Of a DNA stretch of 64,000 bases, positions 16,979 to 24,557 are shown in pieces; the stretch's first letter is position 1; every line of letters begins with the position of its first letter. Source of the stretch: Micromonospora sp. WMMA1947. Lineage in GTDB: Bacteria; Actinomycetota; Actinomycetes; Mycobacteriales; Micromonosporaceae. A model generated the notes under the pieces. It ran no database searches. It saw nothing but the letters and a program-made list of their open reading frames with translations, and had not been told where the DNA came from. The DNA lies in the NCBI RefSeq assembly GCF_027497355.1, contig NZ_CP114909.1:4607001-4671000 (forward strand). Direction: 5' to 3'. A program made the translations under genes and the position numbers.

Positions 16979-17751
16979 CGCGGGTCCTTTCCGGACGGCG
17001 TGAGGTCGATCGGCTCGGCATCCGGCTCCGGCTCGGGCGGCGCGGCCGGGCGGCCCTGCCGCAGGCGCCGGTCCAGCCAGTTCACCGCGTGGGTCAGCGG
17101 CACGGTCAGCACCAGGTAGAACAACCCGGCCAGCAGCAGCGCGGACTGGTTACCGGTGTTGGCCGCGTAGTCCTGCCCGATCCGGAACAGCTCCCGCTGG
17201 CTGGCCAGCAGGCCGAGGAAGTAGACCAGGCTGGAGTCCTTGATCAGCGCGATGAGCTGGTTGACCCACGCGGGCAGCACCCGGCGTACGCCCTGCGGGA
17301 TGATCACAAGGCGCATCGCCTCGCCCCAGGAGAAGCCGAGCGCCCGCGCGCCCTCCAGCTGGGCGGCCTCCACGCTCAGGATGCCGGCCCGGAAGATCTC
17401 ACCGAGGTAGGCGGCGGCGATCAGCGACAGCGCCAGCACGCCCAGCGGGTACGGGTTCGGGCCCCACACCTGCATGCCGAGCGGTGCCAGGCCCACGCCG
17501 ATCAGGAGGATGGTCGCCGCGGCCGGCAGGCCGCGGAACACGTCGGTGTAGACCCGCGCCGGCCACCGCAACCATCGGGTACGCGAGATGCCGGCGACGG
17601 CCAGCAGCATGCCCAGCACCGAGCCGAGCAGGGCGGCGGAGACCGCCAGGGTGAGCGTGTTGGGCAGCCCGACGGTGAGCATCTCGGGCAGCGCCTCGCG
17701 CATCGAGTCCCAGTCGAAGAACGTCTCCCACAGCGTGCTCAGTGGATCCAT
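16975..17751 (-). CDS. Polar amino-acid ABC permease
   Basis: A 258-residue HisM/GlnP-type permease with about five helices and the coupling loop [21 protein letters not shown]. The opening region ([20 protein letters not shown]) is typical of the amino-acid subfamily. The C-terminal tail is acidic and proline-rich (PEPEPDAEP). Only one permease gene is present, implying a homodimer as in cystine-type importers. It starts 38 bp after the binding-protein stop. Confidence 0.9.
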   Translation of the reverse strand: MDPLSTLWETFFDWDSMREALPEMLTVGLPNTLTLAVSAALLGSVLGMLLAVAGISRTRWLRWPARVYTDVFRGLPAAATILLIGVGLAPLGMQVWGPNPYPLGVLALSLIAAAYLGEIFRAGILSVEAAQLEGARALGFSWGEAMRLVIIPQGVRRVLPAWVNQLIALIKDSSLVYFLGLLASQRELFRIGQDYAANTGNQSALLLAGLFYLVLTVPLTHAVNWLDRRLRQGRPAAPPEPEPDAEPIDLTPSGKDPR

Positions 17752-17789
17752 GTCCGCTCCGTCCGCCCCGCTCGTGCTCGGTTACCGGT

Positions 17790-18644
17790 TCAGGAAGCCG
17801 CCGACGGCGACGGCACGGCCACCGAGCCGCTGCCCGGCTTGAAGTCGGCCGGGATCGGCCGCCCCGGGTAGTACTCGGCCTGCAGACGGCTCCACGTGCC
17901 GTCGGCGATCACCTCGTCCAGGCCCTTGTTCAGCGCCTCGCGCAGCTTGTCGTCGCCCTTCGCCACCGCGTACGCGGTCGGGGTGGGGCTGAGCTGCTTC
18001 GCCGCGACCTTGATCTTGCCGTTGCTGTCGGCGGCGGACTTGTCGCCGATCTCGGCCGGGGCGATCCAGGCGTCGGCGGTGCCGGCCTTGAGCTGGTTGA
18101 TCGCGCTGTTGTAGTCCGGCACCCGCACCGGGTCGAGGTTCTGCTTGGTGGCGTAGTCGTCCTGCACGGTGCCCTGGACGACCACCACCCGCTTGCCGGC
18201 GAGCTGGTCGAAACCGGTGAGCGTGGAGCCGGCGGGCACGTCCAGGCCGAAGTAGCCGAAGTCGTAGCCGTTGCCGAAGTCGACAGTCTTCTTCCGCGCC
18301 TCGGTGATCGTGATCGAGGAGCTGCCCACGTCGAACTTGCCGCTGTTGACCTGGGCGAGCAGGCCGGAGAAGTCGGTGCCGACGAACTCCACCTTCAGGC
18401 CGATCTTGTCGGCCACGGCACGCAGCAGCTCGTTGTCGAAGCCGGTGAACTTGCCGTCCTTCAGGAAGACGTTCGGCGGCGCGTCGGTGAGCGTGCCGGC
18501 GCGGATCACGCCGGGCTGGAGCAGGCCGTACGGGTTGTCGGCCGCGTCGGTGTCGTCGCTGCCGCAGGCGGTGAGCGCGGTGGCGGCGAGCAGGGCGGCC
18601 GCGCCGACGGCGGCGGCACGGGTCAGAACGGTACGGAAACGCAC
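17790..18644 (-). CDS. Family-3 amino-acid-binding lipoprotein (sulfur amino acid likely)
   Basis: A 284-residue exported lipoprotein: signal with lipobox LTAC near residue 27, then the type II binding fold with GVIRAGTLTDAPPNVF, DNELLRAVADKIGLKVEFV and KFDVGSSSITITEARKK, which form the alpha-amino/carboxylate clamp. The GTG start has GGAGAG five bases upstream. Ligand specificity cannot be read from these motifs alone; the SAM-IV-type riboswitch and Cys-containing leader peptide upstream favour methionine, cyst(e)ine or a derivative over Glu/Gln. Confidence 0.87.
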   Translation of the reverse strand: MRFRTVLTRAAAVGAAALLAATALTACGSDDTDAADNPYGLLQPGVIRAGTLTDAPPNVFLKDGKFTGFDNELLRAVADKIGLKVEFVGTDFSGLLAQVNSGKFDVGSSSITITEARKKTVDFGNGYDFGYFGLDVPAGSTLTGFDQLAGKRVVVVQGTVQDDYATKQNLDPVRVPDYNSAINQLKAGTADAWIAPAEIGDKSAADSNGKIKVAAKQLSPTPTAYAVAKGDDKLREALNKGLDEVIADGTWSRLQAEYYPGRPIPADFKPGSGSVAVPSPSAAS

Positions 18645-18689
18645 GATGTCTCTCCAGAGTGGATGGACGCGCGGAGGTGCGCGTCGACG

Positions 18690-18718
18690 CCGGCCCGCCG
18701 GGCAGACGGCCGGGCCGG
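18690..18718 (-). promoter_or_regulatory. Hairpin between leader peptide and transporter
   Basis: CCGGCCCG and CGGGCCGG pair in an 8-bp stem around a 13-nt loop, between the leader-peptide stop and the binding-protein start. It may be an attenuator or a structure that exposes or hides the ribosome site. Confidence 0.4.
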
Positions 18719-18731
18719 AGAAGGGTGGATC

Positions 18732-18745
18732 GGAAAAGGAGGTGG
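18732..18745 (-). promoter_or_regulatory. Anti-Shine-Dalgarno-like element
   Basis: Read on the minus strand, CCACCTCCTTTTCC begins 7 nt after the leader-peptide stop codon. It nearly reproduces the 3' end of 16S rRNA and can pair with the GGAGAG ribosome site of the binding-protein gene. This suggests translational attenuation coupled to leader translation; the mechanism is inferred. Confidence 0.4.
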
Positions 18746-18752
18746 CGTTCGC

Positions 18753-18878
18753 TCAGCGCGCGAGGCGACAGGCGTCGCTGCACACCCGCATCAGGTCGAC
18801 GTGGCGGCGCTTGACCAGCGCGAAGCGGGCCGGGTACGCGGCGACGTCGCCGGAGGGGGTGGAGGGTGGTGCGGACAT
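18753..18878 (-). CDS. Cys-containing regulatory leader peptide
   Basis: A 41-residue reading frame ending RRHVDLMRVCSDACRLAR. The RRHVDLxRV core followed by Cys-containing residues and a basic end is the recurrent pattern of actinobacterial putative leader peptides found before sulfur-metabolism and transport genes. ATG 18878 has AGGGAG five bases upstream, so it should be translated. Stalling at the two Cys codons under cysteine limitation would report cysteine status to the downstream ABC transporter. It lies between a SAM-IV-type aptamer and the transporter. Function of the peptide itself is not expected. Confidence 0.7.
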   Translation of the reverse strand: MSAPPSTPSGDVAAYPARFALVKRRHVDLMRVCSDACRLAR

Positions 18879-18944
18879 CGGTCTCCCTGGTCTGTTGCTG
18901 ACCTGGGTGCCAGGCCACGCTTGCACCGGCGGCTGCCGGTGCCT

Positions 18945-19022
18945 GGTCTTCACCCGGGGCACCCCACCGCGGAGGAGGGTTGCCGGCCAGCGAGCCGGGG
19001 CTTCGCGCTGGCGCTCATGACC
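18945..19022 (-). promoter_or_regulatory. SAM-IV-type riboswitch aptamer
   Basis: On the minus strand the RNA begins GGUCAUGAG, continues GCCAGCG, AAGCCCCGGCU, GCUGGCCGGCAACCCUCC, GCGGUGGGGUGCCCCGGGUGA and closes with AGACC pairing to GGUC(U). These blocks and their order match the recalled actinobacterial SAM-IV consensus almost base for base. Extra helices toward 18905 may form the SAM-IV pseudoknot. It would bind S-adenosylmethionine and repress the downstream leader peptide and ABC importer, marking it as part of methionine/cysteine homeostasis. Confidence 0.8.
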
Positions 19023-19150
19023 TGCCCAGAAGGCTAGCAGCACCGCCGTGGCGGCCGTCCAGTCGTTATGACCACCCTCACGTGGCACCCGCACCGGCGG
19101 GCCGGGACGCCTGCCGCGCGGGTGCGGCCGGTGAGCCGCAGAATGGGCGG

Positions 19151-19603
19151 ATGACCGACCGGCGGGTGACAGTCGACGACCTCGGCGCCTGGTTGATCAA
19201 GGGCAACGCGGACGCGGTGGACCTGGCGGCCCGTTTCGCCGCCGACCCGCGCGTCACCGGCTGGTGCGTCCGCCCCGGCTACCGGGTACGCCTGATGCGC
19301 ACCGGTCAGCCGGTCGTGTTCTGGGCCAGCGGCAGCAGGGGCCGGGCGCCGTACGGCGTCTGGGGCGTCGGCCGGATCGCCGCTGCTCCCGAGCCCGGGG
19401 CACCGGGGGAGGCGTGGACCGCACCGCTGGACCTGACGATCCTGGACGAGCCGCTGCGGGTACGCCGCGAGGTGCTGCGCGCCGACCCGCGGCTGGCCGG
19501 CGCGGAGGTGCTCCGGCAGCCGCAGGCGGCGAACCCGTCCTACCTGACCGTGGCGCAGTTCGAGGCGCTGCGCGGCTACCTGCCCCGCGACGGCGGCGGC
19601 TGA
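19151..19603 (+). CDS. EVE/PUA-like domain protein
   Basis: A 150-residue protein resembling the EVE branch of the PUA fold: GWCVRPGYRVRLMRTGQPVVFWASGSRG followed by YGVWGVGRI, then a C-terminal strand region ending NPSYLTVAQFEALRGYL. EVE-type domains recognise modified bases in DNA or RNA. The start ATG follows CAGAAT and six bases (CAGAATgggcggATG), a leaderless arrangement. It converges on the DUF6493 gene with the stops one base apart. The ligand is unknown. Confidence 0.6.
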   Translation: MTDRRVTVDDLGAWLIKGNADAVDLAARFAADPRVTGWCVRPGYRVRLMRTGQPVVFWASGSRGRAPYGVWGVGRIAAAPEPGAPGEAWTAPLDLTILDEPLRVRREVLRADPRLAGAEVLRQPQAANPSYLTVAQFEALRGYLPRDGGG

Positions 19604-19604
19604 C

Positions 19605-22130
19605 TCAGGTGGCCAGGACGGCGGCGAGCCGCCGGGCCTCGGCGACGAGTCGGCTGCCCCCGCCCCGCGCCACCACGTCGGCCAGTCCGGGCACGTCGAT
19701 CCGGACGCCGGTCGCGGTCGCCGCCTCCGCCGCCACCGCCAGCAGGTCCGGCGTGCCCCGGGACGGCGTCGGCGCGGTCAGCAACGGCGGCAACGCCGCG
19801 GCGAGCAGCCGCCACACGCTCAGCCGGGCACCCGCCGCCAGCGCGTCGCGCAGCGGCGTGACGGCCCGGGTGAGGATCACCTGTCCCTGCGCCCCCATGT
19901 CGCCCAGATGCCCGCCGACCCCTGGTGCGTCCAGGTCACCGGCGGACGCCAGGAGCAGCAGCGCGTCGAGCGCGGCGACCCGGTCCGCCTCGTGCCGGGC
20001 GCACAGCCCGTACGCCACGGCCAGGTCCAGCGCGGGCCCGCCCGCACCTGTGCACTCGGCGAGCGCCAGCAGGACCGGCCCACGCCCGGCGTAATCCTCC
20101 TGTGCGGCCATCGCCAGCTCGGGGAGGACATGGGCGGCGACCACGCCCCGGTGCCCGGGCAGGACGGCCGGCCACAGGTCGTCGGTGCCGAAGGTGCGGG
20201 TGCCGATCGCCGGGGGCGTCAGGGTGATCAGGCCGAACCGGTCGTCCACGTCGGCCGACGGGGTGAGCGCGACCAGCCGGCGCCGTTCCGGCAGCGAGTC
20301 GTAGCTCCAGTCGTACGCGCGGGACCGTTCCCGCCGGCCCACCGTCACCACCTCCTGCGCCGGCACCGGCACGATCTCGCCGCGCAGCCAGGCCGCCAGC
20401 TCGATCCCGACGGTCGTGCCGAGCGCCTCCGCGCGCGCCGCCAGCGGCTCGTCGACGTCCGCCGGCAGCCGCAGGAACGCCTGTGCGCAGTCCCACTGCC
20501 AGTACGGCCGGTCGCCGAGCGCGGCCAGCCGCTCGTAGAGCACCACCGGTTCGATCGCTCCGGTGGCCGAGGTGGGCGCGGACAACAGCCCGGGATCGTC
20601 GTGACCGTCCAGCCGTTGCCCGGCCTCGGCCAGGCGCAACCGGTAGAGCCATCTCGGCGCGGGACGCCCCGACGCCGCCTGGGCGGACCGGGACGTCGCC
20701 AGCACCGAGGCCCAGTGGTCCCGGCGGCGGGTGGCGTCACCGACCCCGGCGGCGGCCAGCAGCAGCCCGTTCATCTGCGCCGCCGGGAGGAACCGGGTCC
20801 AGGTTTCGTGGTACTCGGTCACCTGCCCCCGGCGCAGCACCGGCCCCAGCGCTGCCGCGACCCGGTCGCGCTCGCGGGTGCCCAGCCGCACCAGGCCGTC
20901 CATGACCCGTTCGAGAACGGCTGGTGGCCACTGCCCGCGCAGGGCCGCGGCGACCTCCTCCACCAGCTCGTCCACGTCGTCGATCGGCGGCGGCGCGGCC
21001 GCGGCCGGCAGGGGCGGTGGCAGGTCGTCGCGGGCCTCGACCACAGTGGCCACGGCCGCCGGCCGGTGACCGTGCCGCGCGGCCAGCGTCAGCGCGCGCT
21101 CGCGCAGGGCGGCGTCCGGGTGGTCGGCCGCCACGGCGAGCACGGCGCCGATCTCCGGGGCCAGGTCCGGGTGCTGCCGGGCCAGCCGGTCGAGCCAGGA
21201 CACCTGCGCCCGGACCAGCGCCTTCTCCGGCCGGGCCAGGACCGTCCGGGCGGCCTCGCACAGCGCCTCCGGCTCGGCGGCGTCGCCTGCCTCCTGCAGC
21301 GCCCGCTGGGCGGTGCGGGCCACCGGCCCGGGACCGTCGGTGAGCAGCCGCAGATAGGCGTTCGACCGCACCGCCACCTCGTCCGGGGTCGGCGCGAGCA
21401 GATCGTGCAGGGCCAGGAACGGCCGCAGTGCGCCCGGCCGGTCGCCGCGAAGCAGCCGGCCGAGCACGCCGTTGAGCAGGGCCGCGCGGTCGAGCCGGCC
21501 CTCCGCCGCCAACGCCACCAGCGCCCGGGGCACCGCATTCGAGTCCGTGCCCGCGCCGTCGCCGCGGGCAAGTTCGGTGCCCACACCGTCCACCTCGAAC
21601 AGGCGCGGCAGCAGCGCGTCGAGGAACGGGTCCGCGCGGAGCCGGTCCACGGTCGGCAGGCGCGTCCCGCGCGGGACCGGCCAGCCCTGCGCGGCGGCCC
21701 AGCCGCGTACGAAGTCGTCACCGGTCGGCGGCGGCGCCTTCTCCGCCAGCAGGAGACCGGCGACGAACCGCCAGCCCGCGAGCATCCGGTCCCGGGGAAG
21801 CCGGTCGGCCAGCTGGTACGCCACGTCCGCCAGCCAGGTCACCCCGCGTTCCCGGGCGACGTCGACCACCGGCGCGGCGTCGACGCCGCTCAGCCAGACC
21901 GAGCGGCGGCCGAGCAGCGCGGCCACCTTCGTCTGCGTGCTCAGCGTCCCCACCGCTGCGACCGCCAGCGTCGCCGCCTCGCCCTGCCACCACCAGGCGT
22001 CCCGCCGGCGGCGCACCTCGGCGACCAACTCGTCGCCGAGCACCCGCCGGGCCGGCTCGTCCAACCCGGCCAGAGCCGACCGGACCTCCGACATCCTGCC
22101 GCTCACCACCGCTTCGACGAAGCCGCTCAC
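19605..22130 (-). CDS. DUF6493-type large helical protein paired with SWIM protein
   Basis: An 841-residue protein, largely alpha-helical by composition, with HEAT-like alternation in the middle (ALRPFLALHDLLAPTPDEV, ALREAAR-type helices) and no catalytic motif I recognise. It matches what I recall as DUF6493, a family usually encoded beside a SWIM zinc-finger protein. GTG 22130 overlaps the SWIM gene's stop by four bases, so the pair is co-translated. SWIM-linked helical proteins also occur in MoxR/VWA conflict systems, but no MoxR or VWA gene is present. Function unknown; the two proteins probably act together. Confidence 0.65.
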   Translation of the reverse strand: MSGFVEAVVSGRMSEVRSALAGLDEPARRVLGDELVAEVRRRRDAWWWQGEAATLAVAAVGTLSTQTKVAALLGRRSVWLSGVDAAPVVDVARERGVTWLADVAYQLADRLPRDRMLAGWRFVAGLLLAEKAPPPTGDDFVRGWAAAQGWPVPRGTRLPTVDRLRADPFLDALLPRLFEVDGVGTELARGDGAGTDSNAVPRALVALAAEGRLDRAALLNGVLGRLLRGDRPGALRPFLALHDLLAPTPDEVAVRSNAYLRLLTDGPGPVARTAQRALQEAGDAAEPEALCEAARTVLARPEKALVRAQVSWLDRLARQHPDLAPEIGAVLAVAADHPDAALRERALTLAARHGHRPAAVATVVEARDDLPPPLPAAAAPPPIDDVDELVEEVAAALRGQWPPAVLERVMDGLVRLGTRERDRVAAALGPVLRRGQVTEYHETWTRFLPAAQMNGLLLAAAGVGDATRRRDHWASVLATSRSAQAASGRPAPRWLYRLRLAEAGQRLDGHDDPGLLSAPTSATGAIEPVVLYERLAALGDRPYWQWDCAQAFLRLPADVDEPLAARAEALGTTVGIELAAWLRGEIVPVPAQEVVTVGRRERSRAYDWSYDSLPERRRLVALTPSADVDDRFGLITLTPPAIGTRTFGTDDLWPAVLPGHRGVVAAHVLPELAMAAQEDYAGRGPVLLALAECTGAGGPALDLAVAYGLCARHEADRVAALDALLLLASAGDLDAPGVGGHLGDMGAQGQVILTRAVTPLRDALAAGARLSVWRLLAAALPPLLTAPTPSRGTPDLLAVAAEAATATGVRIDVPGLADVVARGGGSRLVAEARRLAAVLAT

Positions 22131-23461
22131 GACAGCGCCTCCACCGGCGCCGCGACCATAGACACGGCCAGCGCGTGCCGGCACGGCCCCCGCTGCCCGC
22201 GGTGCCGGGCCCACCAGCGGCACGTGCAGGAGTACGCGCCGTCCGGGTGGCGGCGTACCCGGTAGACCTCGGCGTCGGTGCGTACCGTCGCGTCCTCGCC
22301 GTCCCGCTCGACCGCGCCGCGCTCGACCAGCGCCCGCGCGCCGACCAGCCGCGGGTTGTCCCGCTCCGCGCGGCCCGCGTCGTAGGGCATCACCCGGTGG
22401 AAGTACGCCCCGTCCGCCACGTCGTACCCGACCCGCCCGGCGGTCCCCAACTGGGCGAGCGCGGCACGGACCCGCTCGTCGGGCAGCGCCGCGGCGTCGG
22501 CCAGCGCGGCCACGTCGATCGTCGGATCCCAGTTGAGCAGCGCGCCGACCAGCTCCGCGTCGTCGACCACGTCGTCGCCCGCGAGCGCCGCCAGGGCCGC
22601 GCCTTCGCCCGAGAACCCCCGGTACGGCTCGGGGGAGAGCGTCAGCGACACCCGCAGCGCCCCGGTTTCCAGCTCCCACGTGCTCGGCACGGCGGGCGAA
22701 CCGGCGCGCACCGCCGGGCCGTACACCCGCAGGGAGCGCGCGTGGCGCAGCACGCCGCGCAGCGCCGCGAGCCGGCCCGCGCCGGCCAGGCAGACCGCGC
22801 CCGGCACCGGGCGGGAGGTCAGCCGCAGCGTACGCCCGGCGGGCACCGCCCACAGCACGCTCCGGTCGTTCGCGGCGGGCAGCCGGCGCAGGAACGCCGC
22901 CGCCTCCGCCGCCGTGATCTCGGCGCGCGGCTCGAAGCCGGCGGTGAGCACGTGCACCTCGGCGAAGCCGCGCAGCCAGCGGCCGGGCAGCGGCACCTTC
23001 CGCTCGACCACCGAGCCGTCCATGGTGGAGACCGTCAGGTCGTCCGGGCCGACCGCCACGTGCAGCGGCTCGATGCCGCCCACCCGGGCCAGCGCCTCCC
23101 GCAGCGGCGGGTTCACGTCCACGTTCGTGGTGCCGTGGCCGCTGATCTCCCCGTCCAGCCCGGCGGGCAGGACGTCCATCCGCGCGTACACCCCGCAGCA
23201 GCCGGAGAACGACTCGAACCGCAGGCGGCCGCGACTGCCGGTCACCACCGGGTCCAGGCTGGCCGGGTTGACCGGCTGGTGGTAGCGGGTGCGGGCCACC
23301 TCGGCGACGGCGAGCAGCCCGGCCGCCGCGGCGGCCGGGGCGGTGAGGAACCCGGCGAAGAAGCGCGGGTTGGCCGCCGGGCCGCCGCAGGTCTGCAGAT
23401 CGAGACCGGTGGCGCGCAGCGCGGACGGCTGAAGGTATCGGTACGTCTGGACGGCGTTCAC
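22127..23461 (-). CDS. SWIM zinc-finger protein
   Basis: A 444-residue protein with a C-terminal SWIM finger, CxC...CxH, in YSCTCRWW and GPCRHALAV (about residues 413-432), preceded by a winged-helix-like segment (LPDERVRAALAQLGTAGRV). SWIM fingers bind DNA or protein. GTG 23461 (VNAVQTYRY) is chosen over an upstream ATG at 23491 because the latter would overlap the divergent GNAT promoter. It is transcribed with the DUF6493 gene, and its promoter region faces the GNAT gene 59 bp away. Confidence 0.75.
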   Translation of the reverse strand: MNAVQTYRYLQPSALRATGLDLQTCGGPAANPRFFAGFLTAPAAAAAGLLAVAEVARTRYHQPVNPASLDPVVTGSRGRLRFESFSGCCGVYARMDVLPAGLDGEISGHGTTNVDVNPPLREALARVGGIEPLHVAVGPDDLTVSTMDGSVVERKVPLPGRWLRGFAEVHVLTAGFEPRAEITAAEAAAFLRRLPAANDRSVLWAVPAGRTLRLTSRPVPGAVCLAGAGRLAALRGVLRHARSLRVYGPAVRAGSPAVPSTWELETGALRVSLTLSPEPYRGFSGEGAALAALAGDDVVDDAELVGALLNWDPTIDVAALADAAALPDERVRAALAQLGTAGRVGYDVADGAYFHRVMPYDAGRAERDNPRLVGARALVERGAVERDGEDATVRTDAEVYRVRRHPDGAYSCTCRWWARHRGQRGPCRHALAVSMVAAPVEALS

Positions 23462-23508
23462 GGCGCAGACCGTAGAGCGACCGACCGACAAAACCGCGAC
23501 GGCCCTGC

Positions 23509-23514
23509 TAGCGT
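23509..23514 (+). promoter_or_regulatory. Leaderless -10 element of the GNAT gene
   Basis: TAGCGT, six bases, then ATG 23521: the same leaderless spacing seen before the HTH-Mop and VOC genes. Confidence 0.5.
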
Positions 23515-23520
23515 CCTCGG

Positions 23521-24063
23521 ATGTTCGCCCACGCCCTCACCGACGACGCGGAGCTGCGTCCACTGTCGCCCTGGCACGCCGACGAGTTCCTGGCCAACCT
23601 CGACCGCTGCCGCGACCACATCGCACCCTGGGTCGGCGCGTCCTTCGTCGCCACCGACGCCGCGTCGGCCCGCAAGGTCCTCCAGGCGTACGCCGACAGG
23701 TGGGCCCGCGACGACGGCGGCATCTGGGGCATCTGGCAGCGCGGCACGCTCGTCGGCGGCGTGCTGTTCGTGTCGCTGAGCACCGATCGCGGCGTGTGCG
23801 AGGCCGGTTGCTGGCTGGAACCGGGTGCCGAGGGGCAGGGGCTGGTCACCCGCGCGGCCCGTTACGTCATCGACTGGGCGGTGCGGGAGCGCGGCATCCA
23901 CCGCGTCGAGTGGATCACGAAGGCGGGTAACGAGCGCAGTGTCGCCGTCGCACGGCGGCTCGGCATGCGCCGCGACGGCGTCATGCGCGGGGCCGCGCCG
24001 ACGCCCGACGGCCGCGCCGACCTGGAGGTCTGGTCCGTTCTGGCGCCGGAGTGGACGGCCTGA
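23521..24063 (+). CDS. GNAT acetyltransferase, RimJ/RimL-like
   Basis: A 180-residue acetyltransferase of the RimJ/RimL type: LRPLSPWHADEFLANLDR at the start, GGVLFVSLSTDRGVCEAGCWL in the central sheet, the acetyl-CoA loop GAEGQGLVTRAARYVIDWA, and HRVEWITKAGNERSVAVARR near the C terminus. It would transfer acetyl groups to a protein N terminus or a small amine; the acceptor is unknown. The start is supported by a leaderless -10 element. Confidence 0.85.
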   Translation: MFAHALTDDAELRPLSPWHADEFLANLDRCRDHIAPWVGASFVATDAASARKVLQAYADRWARDDGGIWGIWQRGTLVGGVLFVSLSTDRGVCEAGCWLEPGAEGQGLVTRAARYVIDWAVRERGIHRVEWITKAGNERSVAVARRLGMRRDGVMRGAAPTPDGRADLEVWSVLAPEWTA

Positions 24064-24101
24064 CCGCCGAAATTGTCGTACCCGGACGTGAACATGTGTC
24101 C

Positions 24102-24512
24102 ATGGCTGTCCCCGCACTGGCCGACCGGTCCCCCCAGCCGCGCGCCCTGCCGCTGCGCGAGGTCCGCACCCGGCTCACCCAGCTCGTCTCCCTGGCCGAG
24201 CTGACCGACACCGTCACGCTCGTCACCCGCGACGGCGATCCGCGGCCGGTCGCCGCGATCGTGCCCGCGTCCGCCGCCCGCACCGGCGCCCAGGCCCGCG
24301 CCGACGCCGAACGCGTCGCCGCGATCAGCGCCGGATGGGCCCGCCGCCTGGAGGAGTTGCACCGCCAGTCCAGCCGGCGGCACGCCGCCGAGCTGCGGGC
24401 GCTGGCCGACGCGCTCGCCGAGGCGTGGGCCGAACTGGACCGCCGCGCCCCGGCCGGCGACGCCTCGCTGACCCGGCTGCGCGCGGCGCACGCCGATCTG
24501 CTGCGCCGCTGA
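24102..24512 (+). CDS. Orphan Phd/YefM-like antitoxin-fold protein
   Basis: A 136-residue protein. Residues about 12-60 resemble the Phd/YefM DNA-binding fold (LPLREVRTRLTQLVSLAEL, then VTLVTRDGDPRPVAAIVPA); the C-terminal half is a long charged Ala/Arg/Glu helix, probably coiled coil, rather than a typical toxin-neutralising tail. No toxin gene flanks it: a GNAT gene precedes it and a terminator follows. ATG 24102 is the choice; GTG 24051 inside the GNAT gene is possible but would overlap it. It is perhaps a stand-alone regulator. Confidence 0.55.
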   Translation: MAVPALADRSPQPRALPLREVRTRLTQLVSLAELTDTVTLVTRDGDPRPVAAIVPASAARTGAQARADAERVAAISAGWARRLEELHRQSSRRHAAELRALADALAEAWAELDRRAPAGDASLTRLRAAHADLLRR

Positions 24513-24550
24513 CCCGTGGCGTCCCGCCGGTCCGCGCGGGACGCCACGGG
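24513..24550. terminator. Bidirectional terminator hairpin
   Basis: CCCGTGGCGTCCCGC and GCGGGACGCCACGGG form a perfect 15-bp stem with an 8-nt loop, starting directly after the stop codon of the Phd-like gene and ending 7 bp before the 3' end of pgi. It sits between convergent genes and can serve both. Confidence 0.75.
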
Positions 24551-24557
24551 CAGGCGG

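Noticed and set aside
19908..22265. 785-codon plus-strand frame opposite the DUF6493 gene
   Set aside because: Gln/Arg/His-rich low-complexity product, and no ribosome site; judged a shadow.
24102..24512. Complete toxin-antitoxin system at the Phd-like gene
   Set aside because: No toxin-sized gene flanks it: a GNAT enzyme lies before and a terminator then pgi lie after. The GNAT resembles RimJ/RimL types rather than a TacT-like toxin, and order and spacing do not fit.
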